Assembly: GCA_947498325.1 (NCBI GenBank)
Contig: CANMKE010000015.1
Span: forward strand, 1 to 64,000
Length of the DNA: 64,000 nt
Source: an uncultured Persicobacter sp.
GTDB taxonomy: Bacteria > Bacteroidota > Bacteroidia > Cytophagales > Cyclobacteriaceae
Reading direction: 5' to 3'
Shown in pieces: positions 8,810 through 21,122 of the stretch. Within the stretch, counting starts at the first letter, position 1, and the number at the start of each line of letters is the position of its first letter. The notes below the pieces were generated by a model that did not search any database, was not told the DNA's origin, and saw only the letters and a program-made list of their open reading frames with translations. A program made the translations under genes and the position numbers.

Positions 8810-8839
8810 GTTCAAATTTACTGATATGTGCTATTTTTG
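8810..8839 (+). promoter_or_regulatory. Candidate promoter of the Ppx/GppA gene
   Basis: TATTTTTG at 8832-8839 matches the Bacteroidota -7 element TAnnTTTG. A weak GTTC stands about 18 bases upstream in place of TTTG. The ATG is 63 bases further on. Confidence 0.4.
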
Positions 8840-8902
8840 TGATCTCTCCGCCTCGAATTATCGTATTTTATAGTAACTTCAAAAAATTTTCCTTGATTTT
8901 GA

Positions 8903-9850
8903 ATGAAAAAACCTAAAATCGCAATATTAGATCTTGGCACGAACACCTTTCACCTATTGGTTGTTGAGCCTTATGAAAATCGCTTCGAAGTGATTTATCG
9001 GGAGAAAATTGCCGTTGGTTTGGGTAGAGGGGGAATTAATGAAGGATATATTACACCTGACGCTCAAAAAAGAGCACTGAATGCTTTGGTGAGGTTTCGA
9101 AGGATTATTCGAAAATTGGGTGTGGAACATATCAAAGCGACAGGCACAAGTGCATTAAGGTGCGCAAAAAATGGTCAAGAATTTGTCGCCGTCGTAAAAG
9201 ACAAAGTGGGTATCGATATTCATATCATCAGTGGAAATGAAGAAGCAGAACTCATTTATTTCGGCGTAAAAAAAGCTGTTCAGCTTAAAGCCAATCCATC
9301 CCTGATTATCGATATCGGTGGCGGTTCAGTTGAGTTCATTATTGGAAATAACAAAGAGCTTCTTTGGAAAAAAAGTTTTGAAATCGGCGGACAACGTTTA
9401 TTGGATAAATTTCATGAAGTAGATCCTATCCCAAACGACCAAATCGTCCGACTAAACAATTACCTAACCGATGAACTCAAAGCGTTGGCATCAGCAATAG
9501 AACAATTCCATGTGGAAGAAATCATTGGGTGCTCTGGTGCTTTTGATTCCTTTGTTGAAATTTTCCATGAATCTGACGAAACTGAACATGCCAAAAAAGG
9601 ATTTAGAACCGAGCGACATTTACCCGTTGAAGAGTTTTTAAAAATCAATGATTTACTGGTTTCTAAAAACCGTGATGAACGTATTTTAATCCCCGGCATG
9701 ATTCCATTACGGGCTGATATGATCGTGGTAGCCGCTCTTTTGGTAAAGCATGTAATTGAACGATTTAAAATCACGAATATTCGGGTAAGTTCTTATGCAC
9801 TGAAAGAAGGTTTGTTGACACAAATTTTGGAAAATACTCCAACCTTATAA
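8903..9850 (+). CDS. Ppx/GppA-family phosphatase (exopolyphosphatase or pppGpp phosphatase)
   Basis: This 315-residue actin-like ATPase-fold enzyme removes terminal phosphate from polyphosphate or from pppGpp. The first phosphate loop is ILDLGTNTFHLLV (8-20). The second is IDIGGGSVEF near 140, and a catalytic Glu lies in SGNEEAELIYFGV near 115. The length matches the short two-domain version without the C-terminal HD extension, so substrate cannot be decided from sequence. No ppk gene adjoins. Transcription is divergent from rdgB. Confidence 0.92.
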   Translation: MKKPKIAILDLGTNTFHLLVVEPYENRFEVIYREKIAVGLGRGGINEGYITPDAQKRALNALVRFRRIIRKLGVEHIKATGTSALRCAKNGQEFVAVVKDKVGIDIHIISGNEEAELIYFGVKKAVQLKANPSLIIDIGGGSVEFIIGNNKELLWKKSFEIGGQRLLDKFHEVDPIPNDQIVRLNNYLTDELKALASAIEQFHVEEIIGCSGAFDSFVEIFHESDETEHAKKGFRTERHLPVEEFLKINDLLVSKNRDERILIPGMIPLRADMIVVAALLVKHVIERFKITNIRVSSYALKEGLLTQILENTPTL

Positions 9851-9940
9851 GCCATTATTCCTCCTCAGAAAATCGCTCGTGGCTACTTATTCAATATGTA
9901 TTGAAAAAATCGTACATTGTGGCCTGAAAAGAAGCGAATT

Positions 9941-11011
9941 ATGACTTTTTCTTACGATAAATTAAAAAATTTTACGCAGCAGGTATTCCTAAAAATGGGA
10001 TGCTCTCAGGAACATGCTGAACAAGCTGCAGATGTTTTACTGAATGCCGACCTGAGAGGGGTTGATTCTCATGGAGTTGCTCGACTAATTGGCTACGTTC
10101 GGCTTTGGGAAGTAGAACGGGTAAATGCAACACCTGAAATTAAGGTAATTCACGAAACGCCAAGTACGGCTACAATCGATGGTGACCGTGGTTTGGGCCT
10201 TGTAGTAGCACCCTATGCCATGAAAATTGCCATTGAGAAAGCTAAAGTGGCAGGCACGGGTTGGGTGGCCATCAAAAACTCCAATCATTATGGTATCGCA
10301 GGTTATCATTCCATGATGGCACTTGAGCATGACATGATGGGAATTTCTATGACAAATGCCTCAGCATTGGTGGCACCAACTTTCTCACAAGAAAGAATGC
10401 TGGGTACTAATCCTATCGCGGTCGCTTGTCCCACAAATGAAGAACCGCCTTTTGTTGCCGATTTCAGTACCACTACCGCAGCCAACGGAAAACTTGAAAT
10501 TCTTCAGCGCAAAGAAGAAGATGCGCCTGAGGGGTGGGTGCAAGACAAAGAAGGCCACAATACAACTGACTCAGGCATATTGAAAAAAGGAGGCGCTTTA
10601 CTTCCTTTGGGAGGTGACAGAGTACACAGCAGCCATAAAGGTTATTGTCTTGGCTCCATTGTTGATATTTTCTCAGCAGTATTATCAGGCGCGAATTATG
10701 GCCCGTGGGTACCACCATTCCCAAGCTATGTACCATTACCTGAAAATCCTGTAGGGGAAGGCATTGGACATTTTGTTGGTGCTATGCGAGTGGATGCTTT
10801 CCGCCCTGCGGAAGACTACAAAAACCATATGGATAATTGGATTCGTAGATTTAGAGCGGCCAAACCTGCACCTGGTCATGACCAGGTGATTATTCCTGGT
10901 GACCCTGAGAGGGCATCAGCATTGATCAGAATGAAAGAGGGGATTCCACTTCTTCAGCCTGTGATTGAGGACCTAAAAGGAATTGCAGATAAATTCGAAA
11001 TCGAATTTTAA
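9941..11011 (+). CDS. Ldh2/MDH2-family NAD(P)-dependent 2-hydroxyacid (malate/lactate) dehydrogenase
   Basis: With ATG at 9941 the product is 356 residues. A TTG at 9917 in the same frame would add eight residues but looks less likely. DLRGVDSHGVARL near 37-49 includes the conserved His44 of this Rossmann-unrelated dehydrogenase family. SNHYGIAGYHSMMAL, GTNPIAVACP and FVADFSTTTAANGKLE are further family blocks that bind cofactor and substrate. Members reduce pyruvate or oxaloacetate, or act on ureidoglycolate or sulfolactate; which one applies here is not visible. A terminator follows at once. Confidence 0.9.
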   Translation: MTFSYDKLKNFTQQVFLKMGCSQEHAEQAADVLLNADLRGVDSHGVARLIGYVRLWEVERVNATPEIKVIHETPSTATIDGDRGLGLVVAPYAMKIAIEKAKVAGTGWVAIKNSNHYGIAGYHSMMALEHDMMGISMTNASALVAPTFSQERMLGTNPIAVACPTNEEPPFVADFSTTTAANGKLEILQRKEEDAPEGWVQDKEGHNTTDSGILKKGGALLPLGGDRVHSSHKGYCLGSIVDIFSAVLSGANYGPWVPPFPSYVPLPENPVGEGIGHFVGAMRVDAFRPAEDYKNHMDNWIRRFRAAKPAPGHDQVIIPGDPERASALIRMKEGIPLLQPVIEDLKGIADKFEIEF

Positions 11012-11019
11012 TAGTAATA

Positions 11020-11056
11020 CAAAAGGCTTTTCTTCATCGAAAAGCCTTTTGTGTTT
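11020..11056 (+). terminator. Bidirectional terminator between convergent genes
   Basis: CAAAAGGCTTTTC (11020-11032) pairs perfectly with GAAAAGCCTTTTG (11039-11051). TGTTTTT follows on the plus strand. It lies between the dehydrogenase and the beta-barrel gene. Confidence 0.88.
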
Positions 11057-11611
11057 TTAAAAAGTAAAACCTACCCGAATAACATATGGCTCGGCATATG
11101 GGCTGCGGTCACGGTCGAAAGTAAGATTATAAAGGACTGCGAAAGAAATCCCTCCTCGTTGACCAAAAGGCTGAAAATAACCTGCTCCCAAAAATGTACT
11201 GGGAATCCATTCTCGTTTTAATTCAAAACCGTTGGGTGTAACCGATCCTACTTCAAGGTTCAACACTTCATATTCACCCCTAAGAAAGAAATTTTGAATA
11301 AGGTTATAGCGAACGAATGCTCGACCACCATAAATACTGCTACTGTAGGTTTCAGTAAATCGCTTGTCCTGAAAATATTGATAAACAAATCCTCCTCCTG
11401 CTGAAAGTTTTGGGTTGATCATTACCCCGACCAAAGGAGAAACCTCAATAGAAGTTATTGTTCCGAAGGATAAACCAAGGTTACCACCGAAAAACAAACG
11501 ATCCTTTAAGGGGGGCTTTTCTTCTGCAACATAATTCACTTGAGCGAAAGCTGCGAAAGACAGAGGAACCGTCAATAACAAAAAAAGAATGGTTTTTTTA
11601 AGCATAATCAT
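11057..11611 (-). CDS. Small outer-membrane beta-barrel protein
   Basis: This 184-residue exported protein has a signal peptide at residues 1-23 (LLLTVPLSFAAFA, predicted cut before QVNY). The mature part alternates polar and hydrophobic residues in about eight strands rich in Gly and aromatics (GGNLGLSFG, SAGGGFVYQYF, FFLRGEYEVLN, YVIRVGFTF). It ends in Phe, the usual terminal residue of outer-membrane barrels. The size suits an eight-strand OmpX/OmpA-like barrel. It is 37 bases behind ftsB and may be co-transcribed. The function is unknown. Confidence 0.75.
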   Translation of the reverse strand: MIMLKKTILFLLLTVPLSFAAFAQVNYVAEEKPPLKDRLFFGGNLGLSFGTITSIEVSPLVGVMINPKLSAGGGFVYQYFQDKRFTETYSSSIYGGRAFVRYNLIQNFFLRGEYEVLNLEVGSVTPNGFELKREWIPSTFLGAGYFQPFGQRGGISFAVLYNLTFDRDRSPYAEPYVIRVGFTF

Positions 11612-11648
11612 AAATAGGTGAATTGAGTAGATAACTAATTTACGATTA

Positions 11649-11948
11649 TTACTGATGTTCTATAATATAAACATCTTCATTTTTCTTTTTCATCAAATAT
11701 TTTTCTCGAGCAAATTTCTCCAACAGCTCTTTATTGGTCGTCAGCTCTTCCCTATCCTGTTTCACCGCTTGAATTTCACGCAAATAGAAAGCCCGTTCCT
11801 GCTCAAGTTCTTTTTCCTTATGATATAACTGGTACTGATTAATCAAATCATTGGAATCAAAACAAAGCATCCAAATAAAAAAGGAGGCGACTATATATAA
11901 ATAAGGCGACTTAACGAATGAGGGCAACTTTGCAAAATCTTTCTTCAT
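11649..11948 (-). CDS. ftsB: FtsB/DivIC-family septum formation initiator
   Basis: This 99-residue bitopic membrane protein has a short cytosolic N-terminus, a membrane helix around residues 16-30 (YLYIVASFFIWMLCF), then a heptad-like coiled coil (about 38-72, ELEQERAFYLREIQAVKQDR) and the family segment LEKFAREKYLMKKKNEDVYII. FtsB/DivIC joins FtsL and FtsQ/DivIB at the division site. Placement behind eno matches a conserved bacterial linkage. Confidence 0.9.
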   Translation of the reverse strand: MKKDFAKLPSFVKSPYLYIVASFFIWMLCFDSNDLINQYQLYHKEKELEQERAFYLREIQAVKQDREELTTNKELLEKFAREKYLMKKKNEDVYIIEHQ

Positions 11949-11971
11949 GGCACTAAAATTATGATCTGCAA

Positions 11972-12005
11972 AATAAAAAAAAGCCCCGACATAAGTCGAG
12001 GCTTT
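11972..12005 (-). terminator. Terminator of eno
   Basis: AAGCCCCGAC (11981-11990) and GTCGAGGCTT (11995-12004) form a stem with one mismatch and loop ATAA, then run into a long T stretch on the minus strand. ftsB follows, so either read-through or a separate promoter serves it. Confidence 0.85.
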
Positions 12006-12030
12006 AATATTAATTAGTGAATTTCTTCAA

Positions 12031-14447
<2,417 letters not shown>

Positions 14448-14518
14448 AGGTGAATTAGTATTTCGATATAAAATTAAAGAATTTGGGAAAAACAAATTGT
14501 GATCTGTGTCAACTTGTC

Positions 14519-14551
14519 ATAAAAAAAGGGATTAGCAAAACTAATCCCTTT
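14519..14551 (-). terminator. Terminator of the rplQ end of the ribosomal cluster
   Basis: AAAGGGATTAG (14525-14535) pairs perfectly with CTAATCCCTTT (14541-14551) around the loop CAAAA. A T run follows on the minus strand. It separates rplQ from carA. Confidence 0.88.
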
Positions 14552-14569
14552 AATATCTTAATCAAAGAA

Positions 14570-15046
14570 TCATTCTGCTGATTCTTCTTTTGGTGCCTCA
14601 GTTGCCTCAGTAGCTGGTTTAGAACCACCACTACGACGACTACGACGAGTCTTTTTCTTCTCAGCAGCATCGCCACCTAATAACAATACATTGTAGTCAA
14701 CTAACTCAATGATTGCCATTTCAGCGTTATCACCCTGACGTGTACCCGTTTTGATAATACGAGTATAGCCACCTGGGCGAGAAGCGATTTTTGTCGCTAC
14801 TTCATCAAACAAAATCTTTACAGCCTCTTTGTCTTGAAGGTAAGAGAATACCACACGACGTGAGTGAGTAGTATCTGACTTAGCTTTAGTTAACAATGGC
14901 TCGACAACTTTGCGCAAAGCTTTTGCTTTTGCTACAGTTGTTTGGATGCGTTTATGCAAAATCAAGGAAGTTGCCATGTTAGATAACATAGCGTTACGGT
15001 GAGCCGTCTTTCTTCCAAGATGGTTAAATTTCTTCCCGTGTCTCAT
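14570..15046 (-). CDS. rplQ: Ribosomal protein L17
   Basis: This large-subunit protein is 158 residues long. The core (1-120) opens [20 protein letters not shown], the family signature. The tail from about 127 is Lys/Arg-rich and then Glu/Ala-rich ([12 protein letters not shown], then [12 protein letters not shown]), longer than the E. coli protein. Such low-complexity tails are frequent in Bacteroidota L17. It is eight bases behind rpoA and is the last gene before the terminator. Confidence 0.97.
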   Translation of the reverse strand: MRHGKKFNHLGRKTAHRNAMLSNMATSLILHKRIQTTVAKAKALRKVVEPLLTKAKSDTTHSRRVVFSYLQDKEAVKILFDEVATKIASRPGGYTRIIKTGTRQGDNAEMAIIELVDYNVLLLGGDAAEKKKTRRSRRSGGSKPATEATEAPKEESAE

Positions 15047-15054
15047 TTTTAAAA

Positions 15055-16044
15055 TTAATCCTCATCAAGTTTATACTTGGAAATATCCATTCCGAAGGTT
15101 AGACTTCTATCGGCAACCAAAGCTTCCAATTCAGAAAGCGATTTTTTACCGAAATTACGGAACTTCATCATATCAGAAATCTCAAGAGTAACTAAGTCAC
15201 CCAACGTCTTCACATCAGCAGCTTTCAAACAATTGTAAGCACGTACTGATAAGTCAAGATCGTTCAAAGGAGTCTTCAACATTTTACGCATGTGTAGAAC
15301 TTCCTCATCGATTGGCTCAGCATCTTGTCCTCCGTTAGTTTCCAAGATCATTGAATCTTTGGTAAATAGGGCAAAGTGACGAATCAAAATGTTCGCTGCG
15401 CCTTGTAGAGCATCCTCAGGATGAATCGAGCCATCAGTTTCGATATCCAAGATTAATTGTTCATAATCGGTACGCTGTTCAACACGCGTATTCTCGATAT
15501 GATACTTAACATTTTTTATCGGTGTAAAGATGGCATCAATCGGAATAAACCCAAAGATCTGCTCAGCTGGCTTGTTTTCCTCAGCAGGTAAGTAACCGCG
15601 GCCTTTTTCTAAAGTAAATTCGATTTCGAATTCTTTAGTTTCGTCCAAGTTACAAATTACTAAGTCCGGGTTCAAAATCTCGAAAGAAGAAGTGAATCCA
15701 GCAATGTCACCAGCAGTAAAGGTTCTTTGTCCCTTAATGCTCACATTTAACTTATTCTCAACTATGTCCGAGATTTTCTTGAAGCGGATTTGCTTAATGT
15801 TAAGAATAATCTCTGCTACATCTTCGACCACCCCTTCCATGGTTGAGAATTCGTGTAAAACACTTGCGATTTTGATGCCGGTAACAGCATATCCTTCTAA
15901 TGAGGACAACAAAATACGACGCAATGCATTTCCAATGGTCACTCCATATCCTTTTTCTAAAGGTTTGAATGTGAACAATCCATGGAAGTCATCCGCCTTC
16001 TCCATGACCACTTTCTCGGGCATTTGAAACGCTAAAATCGACAT
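15055..16044 (-). CDS. rpoA: RNA polymerase alpha subunit
   Basis: The 329-residue alpha subunit seeds core polymerase assembly and contacts promoter DNA and activators. The N-terminal dimerisation domain (about 1-235) includes [19 protein letters not shown]. The C-terminal domain (about 250-320) contains helix-hairpin-helix segments ([31 protein letters not shown]). It sits between rpsD and rplQ as in most bacteria. Confidence 0.98.
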   Translation of the reverse strand: MSILAFQMPEKVVMEKADDFHGLFTFKPLEKGYGVTIGNALRRILLSSLEGYAVTGIKIASVLHEFSTMEGVVEDVAEIILNIKQIRFKKISDIVENKLNVSIKGQRTFTAGDIAGFTSSFEILNPDLVICNLDETKEFEIEFTLEKGRGYLPAEENKPAEQIFGFIPIDAIFTPIKNVKYHIENTRVEQRTDYEQLILDIETDGSIHPEDALQGAANILIRHFALFTKDSMILETNGGQDAEPIDEEVLHMRKMLKTPLNDLDLSVRAYNCLKAADVKTLGDLVTLEISDMMKFRNFGKKSLSELEALVADRSLTFGMDISKYKLDED

Positions 16045-16099
16045 AGTTTTTCCGTTGGTTACAGAATAAGTTAAGAAATAAGTTAATAAGAATAAATGA

Positions 16100-16702
16100 T
16101 TATTTAGAGTAGAGCTCGACGATCAACTGCTCGTTGATGTTCTCTGGAATATCCTCACGAGCTGGTAGGTTAGTCATCTTACCTGCCATCTGAGAGTTAT
16201 CCCACTCCATCCAACCATAACGATTAGCGCGAACTGCTAATGAATTTGTGATTACCTCTAAAGATTTAGATTTTTCACGAACCGCAATTACAGAACCAGC
16301 TTTAACAGAGAATGAAGGAATATTCACTACATCTCCGTCTACAGTGATATGCTTGTGCAATACCAACTGACGCGCTGCACGACGAGTAGGAGCAATACCT
16401 AAACGGAACACAACGTTATCCAAACGAGACTCCAACAATTGTAGGAGTACTTCACCTGTAATACCTGATTTGCGAGAAGCTTTATCAAACAAGTTACGGA
16501 ACTGACGCTCCAAAACTCCATATGTATATTTAGCTTTTTGCTTTTCAATCAACTGAATTGCATATTCAGATTGCTTGCGACGACGACCGCGGCCGTGCTG
16601 TCCTGGGCCATACGGCTTTTTGGAAACAGCTTTTGAAGGACCGAAAATTGGGTCATTAAAACGTCTGGCGATTTTCGCCTTAGGGCCTCTATATCTTGCC
16701 AT
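16100..16702 (-). CDS. rpsD: Ribosomal protein S4
   Basis: This 200-residue primary 16S rRNA binder nucleates assembly of the small-subunit body and helps translational accuracy. It starts [15 protein letters not shown]. An S4 RNA-binding domain lies near residues 90-155 ([29 protein letters not shown]). No N-terminal zinc Cys cluster is present. In many bacteria S4 represses the alpha operon. It is 55 bases ahead of rpoA and follows rpsK. Confidence 0.98.
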   Translation of the reverse strand: MARYRGPKAKIARRFNDPIFGPSKAVSKKPYGPGQHGRGRRRKQSEYAIQLIEKQKAKYTYGVLERQFRNLFDKASRKSGITGEVLLQLLESRLDNVVFRLGIAPTRRAARQLVLHKHITVDGDVVNIPSFSVKAGSVIAVREKSKSLEVITNSLAVRANRYGWMEWDNSQMAGKMTNLPAREDIPENINEQLIVELYSK

Positions 16703-16733
16703 ATTTTTTCAACAAATAATTAGGATACCTAGA

Positions 16734-17126
16734 TTATACTCTTCTTCTTTTTGGAGGACGACAACCATTGTGAGGAAGTGGAGTCACATCCTTGATTGCA
16801 GTCACTTCAATACCTAAAGATTGGATAGTACGGATCGCAGACTCACGACCTGAACCAGGACCTTTTACAAATACTTCCACTTTACGAAGACCTAAATCAT
16901 AGGCAACTTGTCCACAGTTTTGTGCTGCAACTTGTGCTGCGTATGGAGTGTTTTTCTTCGAGCCACGGAAACCCATTTTACCTGCTGATGCCCAAGAAAT
17001 TACTTGACCCTGAGCATTAGTCAAAGAGATAATAATGTTGTTGAAAGAGGCTTTAATATGTGCCTGACCTACCGCCTCTACGTGAACAACTCTCTTTTTG
17101 GCTTTATCTTTTCTCTTTTGTGCCAT
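16734..17126 (-). CDS. rpsK: Ribosomal protein S11
   Basis: This 130-residue protein of the small-subunit platform contacts the Shine-Dalgarno/anti-Shine-Dalgarno region. The basic N-terminus [16 protein letters not shown] is followed by the core motifs [15 protein letters not shown] and [14 protein letters not shown], ending [12 protein letters not shown]. It lies between rpsM and rpsD. Confidence 0.98.
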   Translation of the reverse strand: MAQKRKDKAKKRVVHVEAVGQAHIKASFNNIIISLTNAQGQVISWASAGKMGFRGSKKNTPYAAQVAAQNCGQVAYDLGLRKVEVFVKGPGSGRESAIRTIQSLGIEVTAIKDVTPLPHNGCRPPKRRRV

Positions 17127-17137
17127 AACTTTTTAGA

Positions 17138-17515
17138 TTACCTTACTGCCTTTTTCTTGTTAGCAACAGTTTTACGTTTACCTTTTCGAGTTCTCGAGTT
17201 GTTCTTAGTGCGCTGACCACGAAGTGGTAAGCCTTTTCTGTGTCTCAAACCACGGTAACAACCGATATCCATCAAACGTTTGATGTTCATCGTAACTTCC
17301 GATTTCAAAACACCTTCAGTTTTGAATCCTTCAGCAATAATGTTACGGATTGCTTGAGCTTCCTCGTCTGTCCAATCTTTAACCCGCTTGTCCTCAGAAA
17401 TCTCAGCTTTTGCCAAGATCTGGGCAGCGGAACTACGACCTATACCAAAGATATAAGTCAATGCAACTACACCCCGCTTGTTTGACGGGATATCAACGCC
17501 TGAAATACGTGCCAT
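17138..17515 (-). CDS. rpsM: Ribosomal protein S13
   Basis: This 125-residue protein of the small-subunit head contacts the P-site tRNA and the 50S subunit. It opens [21 protein letters not shown] helix-two-turn-helix region follows, and the C-terminus is strongly basic ([20 protein letters not shown]). It starts three bases after the rpmJ stop. Confidence 0.98.
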   Translation of the reverse strand: MARISGVDIPSNKRGVVALTYIFGIGRSSAAQILAKAEISEDKRVKDWTDEEAQAIRNIIAEGFKTEGVLKSEVTMNIKRLMDIGCYRGLRHRKGLPLRGQRTKNNSRTRKGKRKTVANKKKAVR

Positions 17516-17518
17516 AAA

Positions 17519-17635
17519 TTAACCTTGTCTTTGCTTGAACTTAGGGTTCTTTTTGTTAATAATGTAAATTTTTCCTTTGCGACGCACAACTTTACAGTCG
17601 GCGCTACGCTTTTTAATAGAAGCTGTAACTTTCAT
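17519..17635 (-). CDS. rpmJ: Ribosomal protein L36
   Basis: This 38-residue protein was read directly from the sequence: it opens [20 protein letters not shown] and ends in NPKFKQRQG before TAA. Only Cys14 remains of the CCCH zinc ribbon, so this is the zinc-independent (C-minus) type. It stands between infA and rpsM, its usual place. Confidence 0.96.
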   Translation of the reverse strand: MKVTASIKKRSADCKVVRRKGKIYIINKKNPKFKQRQG

Positions 17636-17643
17636 TGTTCTAT

Positions 17644-17865
17644 TTATTGTTTGTAACGATATACAATTCGTCCTTTAGTCAGATCGTATGGTGACATTTC
17701 AAGCTTTACACGGTCTCCCGGTAAAATTTTAATGTAGTTCATTCTCATCTTTCCAGAGATATGCGCTACTACTTGATGTCCGTTCTGTAACTCTACACGG
17801 AACATTGCGTTGGACAATGCCTCAACAATTGTACCGTCTTGTTCAATAGATGACTGTTTGGCCAT
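17644..17865 (-). CDS. infA: Translation initiation factor IF-1
   Basis: This 73-residue S1/OB-fold protein binds the 30S A site during initiation. It opens [20 protein letters not shown] and contains the family block [23 protein letters not shown]. The length is standard. The map stop is one base upstream, implying coupled translation. Confidence 0.97.
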   Translation of the reverse strand: MAKQSSIEQDGTIVEALSNAMFRVELQNGHQVVAHISGKMRMNYIKILPGDRVKLEMSPYDLTKGRIVYRYKQ

Positions 17866-17866
17866 G

Positions 17867-18640
17867 TTAAATTTTGATATGTTCTTCGATGTATTTGTGC
17901 GTAGTCAAGACTTCAGTCCGGTCGGCAAAAATAGCGATTGTATGTTCAAAATGTGCCGATGGTTTGTAATCAGTCGTGCGGATGGTCCAACCATCTGCCT
18001 CCTGCACAATATCCTTAGTCCCCAGATTGATCATAGGCTCAATAGCAATAACCATACCAGCCTTCAATTTCTTTCCTTTTCCACGACGTCCATAGTTCGG
18101 TACTTCAGGATCCTCATGAAGATTTCTCCCTACACCGTGTCCTACCAACTCACGAACAACGCCATAACCAAACTGCTCGGCATGCTGCTGTACAGCATAA
18201 CCAATATCACCAGTAAATTTACCGACTTTAGCAGCCTCAATCCCTTTCCAAAGAGATTCTTTAGTTCGGCGAAGTAAATCCATCGATGCCTCTCCTACAT
18301 CCCCAACAGGATACGAATAAGCACTATCTGAGTGAAAGCCTTTATAAAAGACCCCACAATCAACAGACACAATATCGCCCTCTTCAAGCACATACTTGGA
18401 GGGCATACCATGAACAACTTGTTCGTTTAAAGAAACACAAAGAGTAGATGGAAAACCATTGTACCCTTTAAAAGATGGTGAACCACCAGAATCTTTAATA
18501 AATTCAAATGCCAATTTATCTAATTCCAAAGTAGAAATCCCTGGTTTGATATGCTGTGCTACCAAACCATGGGCTCTACCGAGAATATCGGCACTTTCTT
18601 TTATAAGATTAATCTCTTCTTCAGTCTTAAGATAAATCAT
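17867..18640 (-). CDS. map: Methionine aminopeptidase, type I
   Basis: This 257-residue metallopeptidase removes the initiator Met from new proteins. The metal ligands are visible: two Asp in [17 protein letters not shown], His in [14 protein letters not shown], Glu in IEPMINLG and Glu in FEHTIAIF. There is no N-terminal zinc finger or SH3 linker, as in type Ia enzymes. Its ATG overlaps the secY stop by one base (TAATG). Confidence 0.97.
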   Translation of the reverse strand: MIYLKTEEEINLIKESADILGRAHGLVAQHIKPGISTLELDKLAFEFIKDSGGSPSFKGYNGFPSTLCVSLNEQVVHGMPSKYVLEEGDIVSVDCGVFYKGFHSDSAYSYPVGDVGEASMDLLRRTKESLWKGIEAAKVGKFTGDIGYAVQQHAEQFGYGVVRELVGHGVGRNLHEDPEVPNYGRRGKGKKLKAGMVIAIEPMINLGTKDIVQEADGWTIRTTDYKPSAHFEHTIAIFADRTEVLTTHKYIEEHIKI

Positions 18641-19956
18641 TAGGCAACTGCCACTTTATTAGCTCTACCCTTAATCTTACCAGACTTCATCAGGCCTTCG
18701 TAATGACGCATCAACAAATAAGATTCTACTTGCTGAAGAGTATCCAAAACTACACCTACCATAATCAAAAGACTCGTTCCACCGTAGAATTGGGCAAAAG
18801 AACCCTCAACACCAGCCATTCTTGCAAATGCAGGCATAATTGCTACGAGACCTAAGAAAATTGAACCAGGCAATGTGATCTTTGTCAAAATACTATCAAT
18901 GTATTCTGAAGTTTGTGGACCAGGTTTTACCCCAGGGATAAATCCTCCATTACGTTTAAGATCATCAGAGATCTGATTTGGATTAATTGTAATCGCTGTG
19001 TAAAAGAAGGTAAATACAATGATCAATACAGCAAACAAAGTGTTGTATTGCCATGATGTGATATCCGCAAAAGTCGCTCCAATAGAAGCTGCTGTCTCAT
19101 ATTTATCTGCTAAAGACTGCGCAAGCAATGATGGTAAGAACATCAATGATTGAGCAAAAATGATAGGCATAACCCCTGCTGCATTCACTTTCAAAGGCAA
19201 ATACTGACGCTGTCCACCGTAAGTGCGACCACCGACAACCTGCTTAGCATATTGAATCGGAATTTTACGTGTAGCTTGAGTAAGCATGACTACTGCCATA
19301 ATGACAAAGAACAATGCTACCAACTCGATCACGAAAAACAACAAACCTGTTGATCCACGAGATAAAGCTTCCGCTACAATGGCTCCAGGTAAACGAGAAA
19401 TGATTCCAATCATGATCAGCATAGAGATACCGTTTCCGACACCCTTATCCGTGATCTTTTCTCCTAACCACATACAGAACATAGTCCCTGCCACAAGAAT
19501 AATCAATCCAGAGATTCTAAAGAACCACGGATTAATCAAAACTGCTTCCGCAGGGATAGTCGCGGTTACATAACCGAAACCTTGCGCTATTGTAATGATG
19601 ATGGTCAATACCCGAGTAATCTGATTAATTTTATTTCTACCAGATTCACCATCATTTTGCATCTTCTGAAAATAGGGTACTGCTACCGTCAACAACTGCA
19701 ACACAATGGATGCAGAAATATAAGGCATAATCCCCAATCCAAAAATGGATGCATTACTGAAGGCGCCACCTAAAAACGTGTTCAGGAGTCCAAATATACC
19801 ACCTTCGTGGCTCGTTAATGCTGCAGGATCAACACCTGGCAACACAACAAAGGATCCTAAACGGAAAATGACCAACAAAATCAAGGTGTTGAGAATTCTT
19901 GTTCTCAACTCCTCGATGGAAAAAATATTTTGAATAGTAGAAATAAACTTCTTCAT
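18640..19956 (-). CDS. secY: Preprotein translocase channel subunit SecY
   Basis: The 438-residue inner-membrane channel has ten hydrophobic helices. Recognisable blocks are LLVIFRLGSFVVLPGVD in helix 1, FGLGIMPYISASIVLQLL, GNGISMLIMIGI, and a C-terminal region with PGVKPGPQTSEYI. The protein forms the secretion pore with SecE (44166-44357) and is helped by SecDF. It follows rplO, as in spc operons, and overlaps map. Confidence 0.98.
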   Translation of the reverse strand: MKKFISTIQNIFSIEELRTRILNTLILLVIFRLGSFVVLPGVDPAALTSHEGGIFGLLNTFLGGAFSNASIFGLGIMPYISASIVLQLLTVAVPYFQKMQNDGESGRNKINQITRVLTIIITIAQGFGYVTATIPAEAVLINPWFFRISGLIILVAGTMFCMWLGEKITDKGVGNGISMLIMIGIISRLPGAIVAEALSRGSTGLLFFVIELVALFFVIMAVVMLTQATRKIPIQYAKQVVGGRTYGGQRQYLPLKVNAAGVMPIIFAQSLMFLPSLLAQSLADKYETAASIGATFADITSWQYNTLFAVLIIVFTFFYTAITINPNQISDDLKRNGGFIPGVKPGPQTSEYIDSILTKITLPGSIFLGLVAIMPAFARMAGVEGSFAQFYGGTSLLIMVGVVLDTLQQVESYLLMRHYEGLMKSGKIKGRANKVAVA

Positions 19957-19965
19957 GATATATTA

Positions 19966-20412
19966 TCAGATAACAGTTGCTGTCCCACCTGCCTTCTCAA
20001 TTGCTTCAACAGCTGAAGCAGAGAATTTATTCGCAGAAACTTCCAATTTAGAAGTAACCGCGCCGTTAGCAAGTACTTTTACCAAATCCGCTTTTCCGAC
20101 GATACCGTTCTCACGCATCATTTCGATCGTGATAGCAGTAACACCAAGCTTGTCAGCCAAGGCTTGGATAGCGTCAAGATTAACAGGTTTGTAAATTACT
20201 CGATTTGGATTGGTAAATCCAAATTTAGGGACTCTTCTTTGCAAAGGCATTTGACCACCCTCGAAACCTACTTTCTGAGAATAACCAGATCTTGACTTTG
20301 CACCTTTGTGACCACGTGTAGAAGTACCACCTCTTGTAGACCCCTGACCACGACCGATACGTTTACCTTTTTTGGTAGAACCATCGGCTGGTTGTAATGT
20401 ATGTAATTTCAT
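19966..20412 (-). CDS. rplO: Ribosomal protein L15
   Basis: This 148-residue protein is a late-assembling large-subunit component. It begins MKLHTLQPADGSTKKGKRIG, and its glycine/arginine-rich N-terminal extension (GRGQGSTRGGTSTRGHKG) reaches into 23S rRNA. The globular C-terminal part begins near residue 70. It lies two bases past the rpmD stop and ten bases ahead of secY. Confidence 0.97.
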   Translation of the reverse strand: MKLHTLQPADGSTKKGKRIGRGQGSTRGGTSTRGHKGAKSRSGYSQKVGFEGGQMPLQRRVPKFGFTNPNRVIYKPVNLDAIQALADKLGVTAITIEMMRENGIVGKADLVKVLANGAVTSKLEVSANKFSASAVEAIEKAGGTATVI

Positions 20413-20414
20413 AA

Positions 20415-20594
20415 TTATACCTCAGCTACAGTAATCAAATGTTTTACTTTTTCGATCATCCCCGCAATTTGAGGAGTTTTCTCATGCTCAACGGTTCTAT
20501 TGATTTTACCAAGACCCAAAGCCTTGATTGTCTCAACCTGACGTTTCGGACGGTTGATTGTACTACGAACCTGAGTTAAACGTACTTTAGCCAT
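20415..20594 (-). CDS. rpmD: Ribosomal protein L30
   Basis: This 59-residue protein was read directly from the sequence: it begins MAKVRLTQVRSTINRPKRQV and ends HLITVAEV before TAA. The segment KALGLGKINRTVEHEKTP is typical of L30. It lies between rpsE and rplO, the conserved position. Confidence 0.96.
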   Translation of the reverse strand: MAKVRLTQVRSTINRPKRQVETIKALGLGKINRTVEHEKTPQIAGMIEKVKHLITVAEV

Positions 20595-20599
20595 CTTTA

Positions 20600-21118
20600 T
20601 TAACCGTTAAATACTTTAGAAACACTTACTCCTCTTTGCTCAGCAACTTGCTGTGGAGTTCTCATTTTAGCCAAAGCATCGAATGTTGCTTTAACTGCGT
20701 TATGTGGGTTTGATGAACCTTTAGACTTACCAAGTACGTTATGTACACCAGCAGCCTCCAATACAGCACGCATCGCACCACCTGCAATTACCCCAGTACC
20801 CTGAGATGCAGGCTTCATCAATACGTAACCACCACCAAATTTACCAGTAGCTTCATGAGGGATAGTACCGTTGAATACAGGAACTTTCACCAAGTTCTTC
20901 TTTGCATCTTCGATACCTTTAGTAATGGCATCAGTCACCTCGTTGGCTTTACCCAAACCATGACCTACAACACCGTTTCCGTCTCCCACTACCACAATAG
21001 CGGAAAAACTAAAACGACGTCCACCTTTAACTACCTTCGCTACACGATTGATAGCAACAACTTTTTCTTTAAGGTCAAGCTCGCTTGCCTTAACGCTTTT
21101 TACAGTTTTATTGGACAT
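20600..21118 (-). CDS. rpsE: Ribosomal protein S5
   Basis: This 172-residue small-subunit protein is involved in decoding accuracy and mRNA unwinding. An N-terminal double-stranded-RNA-binding-like domain contains [21 protein letters not shown]. The C-terminal half has [20 protein letters not shown], the usual signature. It sits four bases behind rplR. Confidence 0.98.
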   Translation of the reverse strand: MSNKTVKSVKASELDLKEKVVAINRVAKVVKGGRRFSFSAIVVVGDGNGVVGHGLGKANEVTDAITKGIEDAKKNLVKVPVFNGTIPHEATGKFGGGYVLMKPASQGTGVIAGGAMRAVLEAAGVHNVLGKSKGSSNPHNAVKATFDALAKMRTPQQVAEQRGVSVSKVFNG

Positions 21119-21122
21119 TTGC

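Noticed and set aside
9917-9940. TTG start for the dehydrogenase
   Set aside because: It adds eight unlike residues; the ATG at 9941 gives the usual N-terminus.
14448-14495. Sixteen-residue extension of CarA
   Set aside because: Unlike any CarA start; the canonical start at 14447 fits the family.
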